Notes: generated by a model from the sequence alone, not told the origin. DNA of 64,000 bases from Methyloprofundus sp. (GCA_016592635.1 AP023240.1:1835630-1899629), one strand, 5' to 3'; positions 44,282 through 54,235 are shown, counted from the first letter of the stretch. A program made the numbers and translations.

Positions 44282-47200
44282 TTTTATTATTTTTATTAGG
44301 TATAGTAAATATAAATTTACATCCCTGTTTCCCGTCAGATTCTATCCAAATCTTACCTTGCCAATTAAAGACTATTTTTTCGATTAGGCTTAAGCCAATT
44401 CCAGTACTATCGGATTGATCTTTAGGCTTTAATGTCTGAAATAATTGAAATATTTTTTGTTGGTATTTAGGGGCTATACCTGGACCATTGTCAGTAATAC
44501 AAAACTGCCAGTCAGGGCCTTTATCCATGCAGCTCACATCAATTTTTCCTGCAGCCTTGTCATTATATTTAATCGCATTATCAATGAGATTCTGAAAAAC
44601 TTGAAAAACTCGGACTTTTTCTGCATTTATAACTGGAAATTGTCCGCTAAGGCTAATACTCATATTCTCATTCGGTGCAAGTAACTGAATGACATCTTGG
44701 ATAAGCTCAGCTATATCAATAGACTCATTTGTTTCTGCTAGCCTACCAACCCGCGAGTATTGCAAAATACCATCAATCATTTCATGCATTCGTTTGGCGC
44801 GGTTTTGCAGCAATTGCATTTGCTGCTTACCATCCTCATCGAAGGTGCTTGCATAATCTTCACTAATCCAGCCAGCTAACTGGTTAATGGCGCGTAAAGG
44901 TGCTTTTAAATCATGTGAAACAACATAGGCAAAGCTGCTTAGCTCTGCATTAGCTTTATTTAAATCTGCAGTGCGTTGTTCTACGCGCTCTTCCAAATTT
45001 TTATTGAGTAATTTAATGGCTTGTTCACTTTGCTGCATTTCTTGAACTAATAAGGTATTTTGCAAAGTAATGGCAGCTTGCGCCGTTAAAAGTTTAGTGA
45101 GCTCAACTTGTTCAACGGTAAATACTGAGGCCATTAATTTATTCTCCAAATATAATACACCTAATACTTGTTTTTTTAAGATAAGTGGCACACAAAGTAT
45201 GGATTTTAATTGTTGCTGTTGTACGATTGCATCAGAAATAAAATCACCAACCTGTATGGCATCATCTAATACTAATACTTTAGCAGTATGCTGTACATAA
45301 TTGGTAATGGCATGACTTAAATCAGTTGAGTCTATGCTGCAGTCATCAGCCAATTGCACTGTAATACGGTCTTGCTTGGTACCTTTAGCAACCAAATTTA
45401 AAGTATCATCCTGGACAATCAACAAAAAAGCTGTTTTTGCACCTAGCCGCTCCATAACAGCTTGTAAAATAGTACTTAATAAAGGTTTGAAATCCAGTTG
45501 TTGGGTGATGGCACGGGTGGCTTGTAATAGATGATTAACATCAAGTTGTTGCGTTAACGTGGATTCAGGCGCAATAAAACTTTTAGTGGCAGACAAGCCA
45601 TAATCATTGATAAGCTGTTGTTCTTTAACTAAGGCAGAACATTGATGATAGGCTGCTAACGCTTGTTTTAAAAAATAATCTGCTTGGGCATGTTGGTGTG
45701 CCAATAATAACTGAGCCAGCCGTTCAGAAAGGTAGCCTGCCAATAATACAAAGTTCATTTGCTCGGCATTGTCGATTGCATCTAGGCATAAATGGCGAGT
45801 GTCACTAAAATTGTTGCTAACAAACATACGTTCCATCTGCATAAAAGCTAAATAGGGCTTTAAGATGGGGCCTAAGGCCGCCCAAGCGGTTACTTTTTCT
45901 AAGCAATCTGCAATAACTTCTTGCTCTGCTGTTGGCATTGCAGTCGTTAAATCAGCATGCACACGTAAACTATTTACATAGCGAAATACATACCATAAAC
46001 GATTAAGAATATTGTCGCTTAAGCCGCGTAAAAAAGGTCGTGCTAATTCTAAGTAAGCCGTTGCTTGCACGTAGTTACCTAGATAATGGTAACTGATCCC
46101 TTTTAAGGTGTAATAGCCGCCTATTGAAACTACATGCTTTTTATCATCCCAGTGCTGAATTTTATCGGCTAACTCTTGGCTTGTGTAAGTATCCTTACCT
46201 GTCACCATGGTATCAATCCAACCTGCAACGGCGCTTTCGGCCAAGCCTTGTGATAAGGATAGGTTAAATTTTTTGGAAAATTGAATACACTCTGTCGCGA
46301 CTGTTGCAATATTGTCCAGTGCCGCACCTTGATGAATTAAATGCCAAAGATAAGGCCCGTAAGATAAGCCAGCATTATATAAATCACCACAATTCTTGCC
46401 CCGGTGTATATTTTTTTGGCATTGATCGATAATATGCAGAGAGTCACGCCGATTGTGCATATTAGTCCATAATATGCCGTTAATACCTTTGGTTGCTCCA
46501 AAAGTATCTGGGTATCTTTCTGCCAAGGCTAACCCTAGATCTTCATAACGAAAGGACATTTCATATTGGCCTTGGCGCTGCAAATATAAGCCGACCATGG
46601 AAAAACCATAGATAACCGATTCATCGACACCACCCGCCAAACAATTTTGGGTTGATTGTATGGCGGCTAAATACAGTTGTGGCACCATACCCGCAAGGTA
46701 GTAGTCCGGGATAAGTTCGCTATAAATACCGGTTTCAATTTTTGTCGCTCGATCACCAGAAGGTTTTATATTCAGTATTTTTTGCCAAATATCTGCTTTG
46801 TCATGATGAATTTCATTAATGATTTGCTCAGACCTTTGTAATGCGACTTGGTCATTACTAGGGATTTGGCGTGCAAAAAAACTTAAACCACGATTACCTA
46901 ATTTAATGGCTTCATTGAAATCTCCCATAGAAGATAACCCAGTTGTTTGCTCATACAAACAGTCGATACGGTCTAAATCATTTTTCGATTCATGAATCAG
47001 AGTATTTAAAATTTCCTCTGAAGCAGGCTGGTTACCCAGTGCCATCTCGGTTCTTGCCAAGTATTTATGTAATTTAAATAAAAAGTGATAATGTTGATCC
47101 CAGTCAGGGTCGGGAAAGAGTTGCTGACTTTGGCGGAAAAAGAAATTGGCATTTTCCATTGCCAAAGCACGCATAGCTGCGATACCTGCATAGTAATTAA

Positions 47201-49415
47201 ATTCTGCTTCTTGTTTTTTATCTGCTATTTCTTGCTGTTCAGTACGGCTGGAAAATAAATGTTCGACGATACTGAAAATATTACTCAGTTTGCTTAAATC
47301 ACTGTTTTCCGGAATGGCATTGATCAAAGCGGCTGCAATTTTGCTATGTATCTGCTGTTTCTGCTGAGTATTCATAAAGCTTTCTGCCGCAGCCTGTACT
47401 TGGTCATGAAAGAAAAATAATCGGTCTTTTTCTTTTAACAAGATATTATTAACAAAGGCTTCATTTAAAACTTGATACAAATCAGGTAACTGAAGTTCTG
47501 CTACCAAAGCAAGTTCTTGGGCTGCGAAATTGGCACCTAAACAGGCTGCTATGGCTAATAACTCACGTGTTTTAAGGGTTAATTTCGCAATTTTATCTTT
47601 AAATAAATCTAATGCTGAGCTGGGTATTGCAGCATGGCGTAATTGAGTATCATCCCAAGTCCATACCCCGTCATTATTCAAGTGCAAGTGCCGGTAATTA
47701 TGTAACCAGCGTAAACTTTCATTTACAAATAATGGGTTGCCAGCTGAGGTATTATATATAAGCTCAGATAATGCTTTGGTGCGAGTAGGGTAAGTATTTA
47801 AAATATAGGCTGTCATTTGATTAACATCATTGACGGTTAATGCTTTAAGCCGTATTTCAGTCAAGGGTATTGCTGCCGTGTGTATTTTTTGAATCAAATA
47901 GCTTAAACGATGCGTGCTATCCACTTCATTATGTCGATAAGCCCCAATTAAATAAATATACTTGTATTCATTATGGTTATTAAAGACCCGCTCTAGAAAA
48001 TCAAAGCTTGCGCCATCACACCACTGTAAATCATCAATAAAAATAGTCAGTGGATGTTCTTTGCTGGCTAAACATGCTAAAAATTTACCAGCCACATCAT
48101 TAAAACGGTTACGGGATTCAACAGGAGGTAATTCTTTAACAGCGGGTTGCTTACCTAAAATTAATTGTAATTCCGGTATTAAATCAATCATTAATTGGGC
48201 ATGCTCGCCTAATTGTTGGGAGATGCGCTGTTGCCAATATTGAATGCGTTCTTTATCTTCTGTTAAAAAGGTTTTAACTAAGTTGGACCATGCTTGAATC
48301 AGGGTACTATAAGGGATATGTTTTTTAAATTGGTCAAATTTACCCGAGGTAAAATAAGCTGAATGTGCCACTATGGGTAATTGTAACTCTTGTATTAACC
48401 GAGTTTTACCAATACCTGATAAGCCGGAAATAAACGCAGCACGAAAATAGCCGCTACAAGACTCAGCGTGTTCCTGCAATAACTGTTGTTTTTGCGTAGT
48501 TCGACCAACCAATAGTGATGGAATAGTAATACGGTTACTATAATCTTTTTGCTTCAGGGTAAATTTATCTATTTGCTGTGCAGTTTGCCATTGTTGTAGG
48601 CAAATGTTTAGGTCATAAACTAAGCCAGCAGCAGTTTGATAACGTTTTTCAGGGGGCTTTTGTAACAATACACGTGCTATTTTGCCGACAGTTTGTGGAA
48701 TGTTTTTATTAAAAGAATCAGCAGAGCAAGGCAACTCGGCAAGGTGTGAGTGAATGATGCTTAAAGGATCATCAAATAAAAAGGGCGCTTTTCCTGTTAA
48801 GCATTCACAAAGAATCATGCCAAGTGAATATAAATCAGTTGAGTAATTAACATCCTGTTTAATGCGGCCGGTTTGTTCGGGGGAAATATAGGGCAGGGTG
48901 TGATTTTTAAAGCTGTATTGATAAATAAAATGACTGATCTGATTAATATCTAAGATACGAATATCATCAATAATCTGTATTGTTTCATTATCAGGCATAA
49001 TCAGAATATTACTAGGTTTAATGCTTTTATGAATTAAACCCGCTTGGTGCCGTTCTTCAATTTGTGTGGCAATAGCACTAATGATGATTAACGTTTGCTC
49101 TAAATCAAAGCTAAATTGTTCAGATAGTTTTTGGGTGAGTGTTTGGCCAGAAACCCATGGCTGAATTAAGCAAAGCTGCTCATATGATAAGCGCTTAATG
49201 GTAGGTATTATGCAATGTGGTAAGTTTAATTCAATAAGGTGGTCAATTTGCAATTGCAAATAATTTTGCAAGTTTCGATTACAAAATTGTGGTTTTATTT
49301 TTTTGATAACAACTTGCTGCTGAGAGTTGCCTTTTGAATGTGCTTTATATACCTCTGCATGCATGCTTTCTCCTAGTAATGCGGTAATTTCATAATCTAG
49401 AAGATTTTTTAGCAT
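44274..49415 (-). CDS. Giant hybrid: degenerate Ser/Thr kinase, AAA ATPase, GAF, histidine kinase
   Basis: A 1,713-residue signalling protein. Order: Ser/Thr kinase-like domain (about 8-270), predicted ATPase with Walker A GLSGIGKT (about 300-590), TPR-like helical region (about 700-1280), GAF domain (about 1320-1450), coiled coil, then HisKA (FAYVVSHDLKAPLRAINQ) and HATPase (NLIDNAIKYND, ITDNGPGIAP, TGIGLSL). This architecture is known from cyanobacteria and other bacteria. The kinase domain keeps Lys38/39 but the catalytic loop reads HKSIKPSN (Ser131 for the catalytic Asp) and the DFG segment reads DDI, so it is probably a pseudokinase. The histidine kinase looks intact and should phosphorylate the receivers encoded next in the operon. 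Confidence 0.92.
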   Translation of the reverse strand: MLKNLLDYEITALLGESMHAEVYKAHSKGNSQQQVVIKKIKPQFCNRNLQNYLQLQIDHLIELNLPHCIIPTIKRLSYEQLCLIQPWVSGQTLTQKLSEQFSFDLEQTLIIISAIATQIEERHQAGLIHKSIKPSNILIMPDNETIQIIDDIRILDINQISHFIYQYSFKNHTLPYISPEQTGRIKQDVNYSTDLYSLGMILCECLTGKAPFLFDDPLSIIHSHLAELPCSADSFNKNIPQTVGKIARVLLQKPPEKRYQTAAGLVYDLNICLQQWQTAQQIDKFTLKQKDYSNRITIPSLLVGRTTQKQQLLQEHAESCSGYFRAAFISGLSGIGKTRLIQELQLPIVAHSAYFTSGKFDQFKKHIPYSTLIQAWSNLVKTFLTEDKERIQYWQQRISQQLGEHAQLMIDLIPELQLILGKQPAVKELPPVESRNRFNDVAGKFLACLASKEHPLTIFIDDLQWCDGASFDFLERVFNNHNEYKYIYLIGAYRHNEVDSTHRLSYLIQKIHTAAIPLTEIRLKALTVNDVNQMTAYILNTYPTRTKALSELIYNTSAGNPLFVNESLRWLHNYRHLHLNNDGVWTWDDTQLRHAAIPSSALDLFKDKIAKLTLKTRELLAIAACLGANFAAQELALVAELQLPDLYQVLNEAFVNNILLKEKDRLFFFHDQVQAAAESFMNTQQKQQIHSKIAAALINAIPENSDLSKLSNIFSIVEHLFSSRTEQQEIADKKQEAEFNYYAGIAAMRALAMENANFFFRQSQQLFPDPDWDQHYHFLFKLHKYLARTEMALGNQPASEEILNTLIHESKNDLDRIDCLYEQTTGLSSMGDFNEAIKLGNRGLSFFARQIPSNDQVALQRSEQIINEIHHDKADIWQKILNIKPSGDRATKIETGIYSELIPDYYLAGMVPQLYLAAIQSTQNCLAGGVDESVIYGFSMVGLYLQRQGQYEMSFRYEDLGLALAERYPDTFGATKGINGILWTNMHNRRDSLHIIDQCQKNIHRGKNCGDLYNAGLSYGPYLWHLIHQGAALDNIATVATECIQFSKKFNLSLSQGLAESAVAGWIDTMVTGKDTYTSQELADKIQHWDDKKHVVSIGGYYTLKGISYHYLGNYVQATAYLELARPFLRGLSDNILNRLWYVFRYVNSLRVHADLTTAMPTAEQEVIADCLEKVTAWAALGPILKPYLAFMQMERMFVSNNFSDTRHLCLDAIDNAEQMNFVLLAGYLSERLAQLLLAHQHAQADYFLKQALAAYHQCSALVKEQQLINDYGLSATKSFIAPESTLTQQLDVNHLLQATRAITQQLDFKPLLSTILQAVMERLGAKTAFLLIVQDDTLNLVAKGTKQDRITVQLADDCSIDSTDLSHAITNYVQHTAKVLVLDDAIQVGDFISDAIVQQQQLKSILCVPLILKKQVLGVLYLENKLMASVFTVEQVELTKLLTAQAAITLQNTLLVQEMQQSEQAIKLLNKNLEERVEQRTADLNKANAELSSFAYVVSHDLKAPLRAINQLAGWISEDYASTFDEDGKQQMQLLQNRAKRMHEMIDGILQYSRVGRLAETNESIDIAELIQDVIQLLAPNENMSISLSGQFPVINAEKVRVFQVFQNLIDNAIKYNDKAAGKIDVSCMDKGPDWQFCITDNGPGIAPKYQQKIFQLFQTLKPKDQSDSTGIGLSLIEKIVFNWQGKIWIESDGKQGCKFIFTIPNKNNKNE

Positions 49416-49460
49416 TTTAGCACCCCATACTCGATTTATCGGTTCTCACGCTCTCGCATA

Positions 49461-49580
49461 CTGCCATTAAGTTAAGACGAGCAACATAGGATGGGCTGAG
49501 GTATGAAGCGCATCTTCTGACCTCTTGATGCGCTTCGTGCCTTAGCACATCCTATATCAAAGCTCTTAATTTAATGGTAG
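49461..49580. repeat. Nested palindromic repeat (MITE-like), 120 bp
   Basis: Outer arms (49461-49476 with 49565-49580) match at 14 of 16 positions; inner arms (49486-49514 with 49527-49555) match at 25 of 29. The inner hairpin contains GAAGCGCATC on one side and GATGCGCTTC on the other. It fills the gap between the giant kinase gene's start and the glyoxalase gene. Confidence 0.8.
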
Positions 49581-49630
49581 TGACGCTGGAAGGCGGGAAC
49601 TATTATAAAAACATAAATGTTTGTACATTT

Positions 49631-50008
49631 CTAATCACGCCCAATAATTTCAATCGCATTTGCATCAAGATCACGGAAAAATAAAGCTTTACGTCCTGAT
49701 TTACTCATAGAATAAAAAATATTATGCGCATCCAAGCTATCACGTACTATATCAAATTGGTCAACTGTTAAAGCAACGTGACGATCTCGCCCGCCATGCT
49801 CTGGTCGTCCAGTCGTTGGATCAATATTATGTAGTTTTAGGATATGTAATTGTTGGTTTTTACCTAACTGAAACCAAGCACCAGGAAAGCCTAAATCTGG
49901 GCGTTCCATTTGTTGTAAACCAACAATCTCGGTATAAAATCGAGTTGATGCTTCCAGGTCAGTAATCATTAAACTCGAATGATGTAATTCAAAGTTAAGT
50001 TTTGCCAT
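49631..50008 (-). CDS. VOC-family (glyoxalase-like) metalloenzyme
   Basis: A 125-residue vicinal-oxygen-chelate protein with the paired beta-alpha-beta-beta-beta modules. Visible: LHHSSLMITDLEASTRFYTEIVGLQQMERP at the start, the metal-ligand-type His in RDRHVALTVDQFD, and LFFRDLDANAIEIIG at the end. This family covers glyoxalase I, dioxygenases and resistance proteins, so the substrate cannot be told. The gene is single, in front of a palindromic repeat. Confidence 0.8.
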   Translation of the reverse strand: MAKLNFELHHSSLMITDLEASTRFYTEIVGLQQMERPDLGFPGAWFQLGKNQQLHILKLHNIDPTTGRPEHGGRDRHVALTVDQFDIVRDSLDAHNIFYSMSKSGRKALFFRDLDANAIEIIGRD

Positions 50009-50100
50009 AAACGTAGTAAATAAAAGGTTAAATATAATAATGATTGTAGAGTAGCAAATTTATCTCTACAAACCAACAAGGATTGTCTATAAAGTACTTG

Positions 50101-50427
50101 CTACCCTGTTTTTTTACCATTATTTGTATTCATTATCGGTGGATATTCGGTCCATATATTTCTAAATACCTGTTGTTTTCTAGCATTAAAATTCTTGGAA
50201 AATTTGAGTAATATCTGCTGGTTATTTTTGACACCATAAATAAAGCCTTTTTTAGGTTTATGAAATAAAACAGCACTTTTGCATTCGGTTAAAAATTTTG
50301 CAGGTGGGTGGCCATAGTGCACTTTTACAGTGGTATTGTTGATTTCTATTTTAAATAAGTATCTTTTTCTAATCATAAAAAAAATAATAATGGCGGCTAC
50401 TATAATGAATAGTAATTGTTCTATCAT
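50101..50427 (-). CDS. DUF3634-like small membrane protein
   Basis: A 108-residue protein with one N-terminal membrane helix (LLFIIVAAIIIFFMI), then a basic cytoplasmic domain with KVHYGHPPAKFLTECK and VFRNIWTEYPP, which match the DUF3634 family of unknown function. The C-terminus is a short charged tail. It appears to be a single gene. Confidence 0.7.
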   Translation of the reverse strand: MIEQLLFIIVAAIIIFFMIRKRYLFKIEINNTTVKVHYGHPPAKFLTECKSAVLFHKPKKGFIYGVKNNQQILLKFSKNFNARKQQVFRNIWTEYPPIMNTNNGKKTG

Positions 50428-50541
50428 ATTGATCCTGTTTAAATTTCTGTTTCTTAAGGTAAGTACTCAGCCCTCCTGCTTAATTATATGCGTAGAAAGC
50501 ATTCGTCCCAGTCTTACGTAAATGACAAAAGTTCCCTGTAT

Positions 50542-51240
50542 TTATTCAAATATTTCTATTGATATGGCAAGTTGATAACCTTGGTTACGTATAGAGCGAA
50601 TAGGGTTGGATTGATCGCTGTTTATGGCTTTAATTTTTGAGCGTAATCGAGATAGTAATAACTCCATGCGGTTTCTTTCAAAGAGAACCCAGTCTTCCCC
50701 CCATGCTTCGATAATTTGCTTTGCAGATATTGCAGAACCGTGGTTCTGGGTAAGTATCTGTAGGGTAATAAACTCGCGATGGGATAAAGTGAGTACTCTA
50801 CCTGTGGGGGAGTGTACCTCTAGTTTTTTAGCATGTAATTGCCAAGTTGATTCTAACGTAGTCAGTGCTTTAGTTGTTATTCTACGGCTAATACTGTTAA
50901 TAACCGCTGTTAATTCTCGATAGTCTATGGGTTTTGTATGATATGAATCAGCGAACTCAAGGCCTGTAATGCGGTCATCTAGCCTGCCTCTAGCGGTTAG
51001 AAATACGATGCCGATATGTTGAGTTTGTTCATCCGCACGGAGCCGTTGCGCAATTGCCAAGCCATCTTCATCAGGCAGCATCCAGTCTAATATCAGCACA
51101 TCAGGTAATTTTTCTATCATTAAGGAATGTAACTCTTTTGCATTGGCAGCACCATAGCAGTTAATACCTTGGGCTTTTAGGCATAGGAGACTATCCTCTA
51201 ATAAATGCAGGTTATCTTCAACGATATAGACGCGTGGCAT
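50542..51240 (-). CDS. OmpR-type response regulator of the 7TM kinase pair
   Basis: Receiver domain (1-118; VYIVEDN, Asp in VLILDWMLPDEDG, Lys in YHTKPIDY) plus a winged-helix output domain (HREFITLQILTQNHGSAISAKQII, NRMELLLSRLRSKIKAI, IRSIRNQGYQL). I chose ATG 51240, giving MPRVYIVEDN; the frame extends upstream to 51273, but TAATG overlap with the kinase stop shows translational coupling at 51240. A candidate operator is the set of TGACAG repeats at 53288-53333, upstream of the kinase gene. Confidence 0.9.
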   Translation of the reverse strand: MPRVYIVEDNLHLLEDSLLCLKAQGINCYGAANAKELHSLMIEKLPDVLILDWMLPDEDGLAIAQRLRADEQTQHIGIVFLTARGRLDDRITGLEFADSYHTKPIDYRELTAVINSISRRITTKALTTLESTWQLHAKKLEVHSPTGRVLTLSHREFITLQILTQNHGSAISAKQIIEAWGEDWVLFERNRMELLLSRLRSKIKAINSDQSNPIRSIRNQGYQLAISIEIFE

Positions 51241-53174
51241 TATGTTTTTTCCTCGATTGTGGTAGGTAGCCATAGCTTAATAGTAATCGACCATTGGTTG
51301 GTTTTTTTTGACGGGGTTGCTGCACAGGTAAGCGTTCCTGTATGAGCATGGACTATTTGCTTTACTAAAGAAAGTCCTATGCCTAAGCCATCAGCATGGC
51401 TATGAGTGTTTCCTCGGTAATATATATTAGTCCATTCCGCTGTATTGGGTTTTTCTTTAGATGTCAAATTATTATTGATGCTGATTAAAGTACCAAGTTT
51501 GTTTTGTAGCTTGGTGTTTTGAGCTTTTATAGTGATTTTGGTGTTGGTAGTGCCATATTTTACTGCATTATTCCATAAGTTACTTAATGCTAATTTGAGT
51601 AAAGTTAAGTCAGCTGCACAATGACAGTTTGCACCTACCAAGATTTGTAGGTTGTTAGTTGCCAGTTTTTTATTGAAGAACTGTTGTATAAAGGGGGCAA
51701 GCAAAAATTGAGTAATGCGAGGCTGGAACGGATTGTTGCTAGAACGCTCGTTAGCGAGTGTATTTTCTAACAAGCTATTGAGTTGCGCAATAGACTGGCG
51801 AATTCTAGCATGGCGTTCAGTGCTTATTTTGTTTTGTGTAATAGAGGGTTGTGTCTCTAGTGTTTGTATAGAACTGTCAATCACCGCAAGTGGTGTTTTT
51901 ATTTCATGGGCAACCAAATTAAGAAACATGGATTTTTCTTGGTTCTGCTGTACGGCCATGCTCCCCATTGTCTCGGCTATTTTAAAGCGTATTTCAGATT
52001 CCTGATGGGACAGTTTGATCTTCTGTAGGCGTTGGTACAGGCTTATGTATGCAAATATGATCAGTGCAGCCATTAAATAATTTGCTAAGGTTAAGGTTGA
52101 TGCCGAGATGGTCCCTAAGAGGGCAAGGATTATGGCAACAAACGATAGCAGGTAAAAAATATGCGCATAGAAAATAGCTTGACTGCCGGGTTTTTGCATA
52201 CGCATATATACCCAGCAAATATATAGCTCAAAGGGGAGTAGTAAAATTTTTCCCAGTAATAAAATAGGTGCTGTTGTGATGTACAAATTAAAGGGAATAC
52301 TGAGCAGAGTTATAAGGGACAAACCTAATAATATGTAAAAAAGCCAATGAAGGCGCGGGAAAATGTGTTTGGTATCAAAAAATAGGGTGTTGAAATAAGT
52401 AAGCAAAAAAGTGAGCAAACAGACACTCATTGGGGCGAGTAACATGACTGTTTTAGGGTTATGGGGTAAAAGGTAGTGTGCAACTAACCCACCTGTCGCG
52501 GTTACCCCCATTATGGTACTAAGAATGAAGCCAATAAATATTGTAAAGATCCAGCTATCGTCTTTATTCCAAATCAATAGAGTACAAACAGTTGTCAGTA
52601 ATAAACCACCAAGAAGGCTCCCCATGGCAAATATATGCTGGTTGTTGATTTGAGTGAGTAAGTCTGGCCTGACGATAGATAGGTTAAGCGCAGATGTTGA
52701 CTGTGTTTGTAAACGAAGGTAATAAATAACGGGGTGAGTGTTTGTTAAAGTGACCGCAAAACTGGTTCGACCAAATTTTTTATCAATTGGCCGTAATGCC
52801 GCTGCGATGCGAGTACCTGCTAGATGCGCAGTATAGCTACCATTATCGCTTGGCATATAAAAACGTAAATCATTTAGCATGCCTGGTGTTGCCGTGAGTA
52901 TCCAGTCTTTTGGAGTGTCAGCATTACGTTGCAAGATAATGCGAAACCAATGCACTGTGTCAGTATATCCGCCGTTAAAAGGATGAGGGGCAGGTTTGAA
53001 TTCATTGGGAGTGCGTAGTACATCTGCTAGTGTTTTATTACCAAGTTCGTCTTGTAATATTGTGACTTCAGTTCCGAGTTCTCTTAGGTTTTCATTGCTG
53101 TATAGCGGTAGGTTTTCTTGGGCGTAACTCGTGATAGGGGAGAGTAAAAAATAAAATAATAAAAAGTATTGCAT
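51240..53174 (-). CDS. Sensor histidine kinase with 7TM-DISM sensor
   Basis: A 644-residue membrane kinase. Signal peptide (QYFLLFYFLLSPITSYA), periplasmic 7TMR-DISMED2-type domain (about 25-165, TVHWFRIILQRNADTPKDWIL), seven membrane helices (about 185-385), then HisKA (NLVAHEIKTPLAVIDSS) and HATPase (NLWNNAVKYG, GLGIGLSLVKQIV). The 7TM-DISM class senses sugars or other small molecules outside the inner membrane. It is followed at once by its response regulator gene. Its start lies about 115 bases from the tandem TGACAG sites. Confidence 0.9.
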   Translation of the reverse strand: MQYFLLFYFLLSPITSYAQENLPLYSNENLRELGTEVTILQDELGNKTLADVLRTPNEFKPAPHPFNGGYTDTVHWFRIILQRNADTPKDWILTATPGMLNDLRFYMPSDNGSYTAHLAGTRIAAALRPIDKKFGRTSFAVTLTNTHPVIYYLRLQTQSTSALNLSIVRPDLLTQINNQHIFAMGSLLGGLLLTTVCTLLIWNKDDSWIFTIFIGFILSTIMGVTATGGLVAHYLLPHNPKTVMLLAPMSVCLLTFLLTYFNTLFFDTKHIFPRLHWLFYILLGLSLITLLSIPFNLYITTAPILLLGKILLLPFELYICWVYMRMQKPGSQAIFYAHIFYLLSFVAIILALLGTISASTLTLANYLMAALIIFAYISLYQRLQKIKLSHQESEIRFKIAETMGSMAVQQNQEKSMFLNLVAHEIKTPLAVIDSSIQTLETQPSITQNKISTERHARIRQSIAQLNSLLENTLANERSSNNPFQPRITQFLLAPFIQQFFNKKLATNNLQILVGANCHCAADLTLLKLALSNLWNNAVKYGTTNTKITIKAQNTKLQNKLGTLISINNNLTSKEKPNTAEWTNIYYRGNTHSHADGLGIGLSLVKQIVHAHTGTLTCAATPSKKTNQWSITIKLWLPTTIEEKT

Positions 53175-53287
53175 ATCATTTGTTTAAGATATTTTGTGAG
53201 GTATTTTTTACCAAAAACCAAGTGTGGGAACTAGAGACATCTTAATGGGAAATTATTATACGTTGAGTTATTTTTACTTAATAGCAT

Positions 53288-53333
53288 TGACAGAAAATGA
53301 CAGAAAAAAAACTAATTTGGACAGTAAGTGACA
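53288..53333. promoter_or_regulatory. Tandem TGACAG sites with 10-bp spacing
   Basis: TGACAG occurs at 53288, 53298 and 53328, and GGACAG at 53318, a pattern of two pairs each with 10-bp spacing and 20 bp between pairs. OmpR/PhoB-family regulators bind head-to-tail half sites at about one helical turn; the reverse complement CTGTCA is the PhoB-type half-site. The array lies between the 7TM kinase/regulator operon and the riboswitch-led PEP-CTERM gene and could serve either or both. Confidence 0.65.
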
Positions 53334-53515
53334 GTTATAAGCTGTGTCTATCTAGTAAAATTGCCTCTGAGAAAATTAAAACTACGGAAAAAGTAAGCTG
53401 TTTTTATTAAGGATTAATAGAATAAAGTTATTTTTATATCTAGTTTTCTTCATTAGTTTATAGGGCATTATTAAGTTTATATTTTAGAAAAATATATCGC
53501 CTATAAAATAATTGT

Positions 53516-53592
53516 GTTTGCCACACTTGCTGTGAAGCGAGGTCGGAAAGCTTCAGGTCTCTACGGTTTTTTGGAGATGGCTGAGTCGCACC
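53516..53592 (+). promoter_or_regulatory. c-di-GMP-I (GEMM) type riboswitch
   Basis: The landmarks of the GEMM aptamer appear in order: a P2 stem CTTGCT/AGCGAG closed by a GTGA (GNRA) tetraloop, then GTCGGAAAGCTTCAGGTCT matching the consensus around ACGCAAAGCC, a P3 stem with a short loop (CTACGGTTTTTTGGAG), and ATGGCTGAGTCGC matching the consensus ATGGCNGGGUUGC. It sits 57 bases ahead of the PEP-CTERM start. The 5' strand of P1 is less clear than the rest. Confidence 0.72.
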
Positions 53593-53599
53593 CACTCAA

Positions 53600-53635
53600 C
53601 CACGGAATATTCCGTGATGACTTTTAGTTTTTAGA
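53600..53635 (+). terminator. Expression-platform hairpin of the riboswitch
   Basis: A perfect 16-base palindrome CACGGAATATTCCGTG (53600-53615) is followed by ATGAC and a T-rich stretch. It could terminate transcription before the gene starts at 53649, with the riboswitch deciding. Confidence 0.6.
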
Positions 53636-53648
53636 TTAGGATTTTAAA

Positions 53649-54206
53649 ATGAACAAAAATATTTTAGGTTTAGCGGTAGTTGCTGCACTGACTACTGGTA
53701 CGGCAAATGCTGCAACTATTGATACATTTGATGATGCTGCAATGTCTGTTGCTGCTGATGGTACAGCTACGGTTGCTGCATTAGTTGCTGGTGGTTTTCG
53801 TACGGTTGATATGGTGAAAACAGGTCCTTTAGGGGCGACTGCTTCTGTTCTTACACCTCCTGGTATTTATAGCCATAGTGCGGATGCTTTGACAAGTGCA
53901 ATCAGTACGATTACTTGGGATGCAAATGGAGCTGGTTTAGGGGGGCTAGATTGGGTTGAAGGCTTGATTAATAACACTTTCGATATTGATATTTTAAGTA
54001 CTGACTTGGCGGGTGCTATTACATTGACTCTACTGGCTACTGATACTTTTGGTGGTTCAGATTCTGTAACCACTCCAAGTACAGGCGCTGGAATATTAAA
54101 TATTGCATTTTCTAGTTTTTCAGGCGTTGATTTTACTAGTATGGACTTTTTGTCTCTACAGGTTAATGGTATAACCGCTGCAGATATCACTCTAGACTCA
54201 CTAGTA
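53649..54206 (+). pseudogene. PEP-CTERM surface protein, N-terminal part (split by IS630)
   Basis: The gene starts MNKNILGLAVVAALTTGTANA, a clear signal peptide, and continues as a beta-rich exported domain (IDTFDD...SVLTPPGIYSHSADALTSAISTITWDANG). At 54207 an IS630-type element begins; the frame then runs seven more codons and stops at 54227. The missing C-terminal part with the PEP-CTERM tail is at 55527-55640 and joins in frame when the element plus one TA is removed, giving 223 residues. The N-terminal domain resembles that of the giant protein encoded next. AGATTAGGA precedes the ATG. Confidence 0.88.
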
Positions 54207-54235
54207 CCGTACCCCTTAAATAATTAATAATATAT

